Assembly: GCF_015500075.1 (NCBI RefSeq)
Contig: NZ_CP045499.1
Coordinates: 310,001-374,000, forward strand
DNA length: 64,000 nt
Direction: 5' to 3'
From: Mesorhizobium sp. INR15
GTDB taxonomy: Bacteria > Pseudomonadota > Alphaproteobacteria > Rhizobiales > Rhizobiaceae
Shown here: positions 61,841 through 64,000 of the stretch, piece by piece
Position numbering within the stretch: position 1 is the first letter of the stretch
Layout of the letters: each line of letters starts with the position of its first letter
Made by a program: the position numbers and the translations under genes
Notes under the pieces: model-generated
The model's database searches: none
What the model saw: only the letters and a program-made list of their open reading frames with translations
Told to the model about the DNA's origin: nothing

Positions 61841-62127
61841 ATGCGACGCTGTCCTAACTGGCCGAGCGGCATTGGGTGCAAGCACCTCGTTAGTTCTGGG
61901 CAAGCAGGAAGGCGGCGGATGGGTCCCTTGTCGGATCCGAGCCATTCATGGAAGAAGAAAGTCGGATCGTTGCAACTGGAACATTAGTCACTTCTAAGAG
62001 TTCGTCTTGGGTGGCAGGCATCGAGGTGCTTGCCGTGATCAGGTGGCAAAGCTTGATCGGCCCGCGTTCTCCGCCAGAGGCGCGGGCCCCTGGCGAGAGG
62101 CAAAACAAGGCGGGCGCTCAGCGACCC

Positions 62128-62409
62128 ATGTCCAGCGAGCAGAAGAACGCGGTTGAGCCGTTGAAACGGACTTTGCGCAAGCGGTCGAGAAAACCGACCA
62201 AACATGAGCCCGGCGATAACGACATTCGCAGCAAAAAAGAGGAAATCGAATTTCGCATTTGGTTCCTTGCGAAGGAAACAGGGATCAGTTCGGATCAGGC
62301 TCGCGATATTATTCGCGGTCCAGCGAAGGATGGAGCGTCACTGTTGAGCGCAGCACGGTCCCTGCGAGCCCCCAGCGGCGATCAATGGCTCCTGACGGCA
62401 AGGCGATAG
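62128..62409 (+). CDS. small basic protein, possibly DUF3606-like
   Basis: 93 residues from ATG 62128. A highly basic start (LKRTLRKRSRKPTKHEP) precedes a helical segment FRIWFLAKETGISSDQARDI then SLLSAARSLRA, reminiscent of DUF3606-type helix-turn-helix proteins (WxxxxGVSxxxA). The upstream extension to 61948 has poor protein character. Family call is tentative. Confidence 0.45.
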   Translation: MSSEQKNAVEPLKRTLRKRSRKPTKHEPGDNDIRSKKEEIEFRIWFLAKETGISSDQARDIIRGPAKDGASLLSAARSLRAPSGDQWLLTARR

Positions 62410-62432
62410 TCAATCACGAAATGTTGCACTTT

Positions 62433-62457
62433 GGAACAGTCCGCGACCTTAGGCGTT
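62433..62457 (+). promoter_or_regulatory. EcfG-type promoter upstream of gcd
   Basis: ggaac (62433-62437), 16 bases, cgtt (62454-62457) fits the stress sigma consensus. The gcd start is 81 bases further on. A second such promoter is at 35455. Confidence 0.55.
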
Positions 62458-62537
62458 CACGGTTATCAGGAATGCGTTGCGTTCATATTTGCTTGGATGC
62501 CCAGCGTCTTGAGGCACCGAAAAACAGGAACTGAGCC

Positions 62538-64000
62538 ATGTACCGCACGATTGTTTCGTCGCTGACAGGATTGTTCGGCGTTCTTATTTTCATTGGCGGT
62601 GCATGGCTGGCAGTGATTGGTGGGTCGTGGTTCTTCATCCTTCTCGGCGTCGGTATGTCCGGTTCGGCATTTCTGCTTTTCCAGCGGCGCCCAGAGGGCT
62701 TAGCGCTATACGGCGTCACCGTCCTAGTGACATTCGTGTGGTCAGTTTACGAAGTCGGCTTCGACTGGTGGGCGCTGTCAGCACGGGGCAGCCTACTGGT
62801 TGTAATCGGTGTGCTTTTGTTGCTTCCGCCGATGGTTCGCTCCCTGCACAGGCCTGAAATAGGCTGGGCCCGCTATGACGCGTCGAGCGGGATTCTCGCC
62901 GGATCAATAGCCGTTGCCCTGGTCGCAGGACTCTATTCAATGTTCCTGAGCCCTCACGACACCAGCGGTGTGTTTTCAGACGCCCAGATGGCGACAAACA
63001 AGACCCTTGAGACCGGCGTGCCAGACGGCGAATGGCAGGCTTATGGCCGCACCAACGCTGGTCGACGTTATTCGCCGCTCGACCAGATAACGCCAGCAAA
63101 CGTCGACAATCTCAAGGTCGCCTGGACCTATCATACCGGCGACATTCGTGGCCCCAACGACCCGGGGGAAGCGACCTACGAAGACACGCCTCTCATGATT
63201 GACGGGACCGTTTATGTCTGTACGCCGCACAACCTGGTGATTGCTCTCGATGCGGTTTCTGGCAAAGAGAAATGGCGGTTCGACCCGCATTTGAAGCAGA
63301 CCGCCAAGCAGACAACCCAACATCTGACCTGCCGTGGTGTTTCCTACTTCGATGGCGCATCGGCAAAGCCCGCTGCCGCCGGCCAGCAGCCTCCGGTGAC
63401 AGCGGACAGCACAACCAAAACCGAGGAGCAGAGAGTAGCGGAAAGTGCGGCCGAAGTAACAACAGGTGCGGCTGGGGTACCGCAGAACGTTGTCACAGGA
63501 CAGGCAAAGCGCGGCGATCCAAACCCTGTTGTGAACCACAAGACGACTGCGGCAATGGCCAATCTTGATCCGACATGTATCAAGAGGTTGTTCGCACCGA
63601 CTTCCGACGGGCGGCTGATCTCCATCAGTGCTGAAACCGGCAAAATCTGCCCAGGTTTTGGCGGTGACGACGGCACCATCAACCTTTGGGCTAACATGCC
63701 CAACATCTCGCCCGGTTCTATTTATTCCACGTCTCCACCTCTCGTGACCGATCGCCTGGTGATTGTTGGCGGCTCCGTCAACGACAACGTCGCGACAACG
63801 TCACCGTCCGGTGTCATCCGGGCCTACGACGTAAACACCGGCGACCTCGTCTGGAATTTCGATTCCAAGAACCCCGATGCGACGGCGCCCATCGCGAATG
63901 GTCAGACCTATTCTGAGAACGCCCCAAACTCGTGGAGTGTTTCAAGCTATGACCCCAAGCTCGGGCTGATTTACCTGCCGATGGGCAACCAATCGCCTGA
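62538..64000 (+). CDS. gcd: membrane-bound PQQ-dependent glucose dehydrogenase (partial)
   Basis: Open from ATG 62538 past the window end (487 codons seen of about 800). Four to five N-terminal membrane helices (GLFGVLIFIGGAWLAVIGGS and following, about 1-140) anchor it. The periplasmic propeller then starts at GEWQAYGRTNAGRRYSPLDQ, with NLKVAWTYHTGDIRGPNDPG, GTVYVCTPHNLVIALDAVSG and WSVSSYDPKLGLIYLPMGNQ. It oxidises glucose to gluconolactone in the periplasm and reduces ubiquinone. Residues about 272-330 are an Ala/Thr/Gln/Glu-rich insertion in the propeller that looks low-complexity. The EcfG-like site upstream suggests stress control; the lactonase and other dehydrogenases nearby fit the same pathway. 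Confidence 0.9.
   Translation, partial: MYRTIVSSLTGLFGVLIFIGGAWLAVIGGSWFFILLGVGMSGSAFLLFQRRPEGLALYGVTVLVTFVWSVYEVGFDWWALSARGSLLVVIGVLLLLPPMVRSLHRPEIGWARYDASSGILAGSIAVALVAGLYSMFLSPHDTSGVFSDAQMATNKTLETGVPDGEWQAYGRTNAGRRYSPLDQITPANVDNLKVAWTYHTGDIRGPNDPGEATYEDTPLMIDGTVYVCTPHNLVIALDAVSGKEKWRFDPHLKQTAKQTTQHLTCRGVSYFDGASAKPAAAGQQPPVTADSTTKTEEQRVAESAAEVTTGAAGVPQNVVTGQAKRGDPNPVVNHKTTAAMANLDPTCIKRLFAPTSDGRLISISAETGKICPGFGGDDGTINLWANMPNISPGSIYSTSPPLVTDRLVIVGGSVNDNVATTSPSGVIRAYDVNTGDLVWNFDSKNPDATAPIANGQTYSENAPNSWSVSSYDPKLGLIYLPMGNQSP

Noticed and set aside
1..64000. tRNA, rRNA, origin of replication or phage structural genes
   Set aside because: None recognised on either strand by eye; a covariance or profile search was not possible here.

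Overview
The window looks like an accessory, transposon-loaded stretch of a Rhizobiales genome, most likely Mesorhizobium. The support is high GC, a DUF768 protein (a family I know mainly from Mesorhizobium), a DUF6894 protein, EcfG-type promoter motifs, an HWE histidine kinase and a rhizobial-type type III polyketide synthase operon. No rRNA, tRNA or CRISPR array was seen. About half of the sequence is insertion sequences, and many single-copy genes are broken by frameshifts, insertions or deletion junctions.

Layout. 1-1805: 3' part of a frameshifted CheB/CheR-PAS-HWE kinase and a coupled receiver-domain protein. 2202-4307: IS91-type transposase plus tyrosine recombinase. 4.5-7.0 kb: a GH39 remnant, a peroxiredoxin and a flavodoxin-like reductase, then a VCBS-repeat gene cut by a Tn3-family element (6986-10200) whose transposase is frameshifted. 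10.2-13.0 kb: a partial IS66 and an IS3 split by an intact IS110. 13.1-16.5 kb: small chromosomal-type genes (Gly-rich secreted protein, LigD C-terminal scrap, small membrane protein, DUF768, PRC-barrel, an unlisted RiPP-like mini-gene). 16.5-22.4 kb: a Russian-doll nest in which an IS3 element holds an IS1111-type IS110, which holds IS21 ends, which hold an ISL3; the same IS3 also carries an IS30. 22.8-27.1 kb: an intact operon of type III PKS, methyltransferase, FAD oxidoreductase and cyclopropane-fatty-acid-synthase-like protein. 27.1-32.8 kb: IS630 remnant and one IS21 inserted into another. 32.8-37.9 kb: a patchwork including a second RiPP-like mini-gene, a DUF6894 gene split by IS5, and a proline-rich protein behind an EcfG-like promoter. 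38.0-40.1 kb: truncated IS21. 40.1-43.7 kb: a compact TniA-TniB-TniQ transposon with ordered end repeats and no cargo, abutting a truncated kup gene. 44.6-52.1 kb: two almost identical IS66 copies in opposite orientation around an intact DegP-type protease. 52.3-64.0 kb: a largely intact sugar-oxidation and glycoside-hydrolase region (disulfide-reductase homologue without its cysteines, GH144-like and GH39-like enzymes, SDR, cupin, VOC, SMP-30 lactonase, DoxX, GMC oxidoreductase, PQQ glucose dehydrogenase).

How parts fit: two intact cargo blocks stand out. The first is the PKS operon, probably making a methylated, reduced aromatic lipid-like product. The second is the terminal block, where glycosidases could release sugars and several dehydrogenases plus a lactonase could oxidise them. 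The mobile-element biology is the richest part: the minimal Tni element, two candidate IS110 bridge-RNA regions, and target-site duplications clear enough to order several of the insertions. The two orphan RiPP-like leader peptides are the most novel small-gene candidates.
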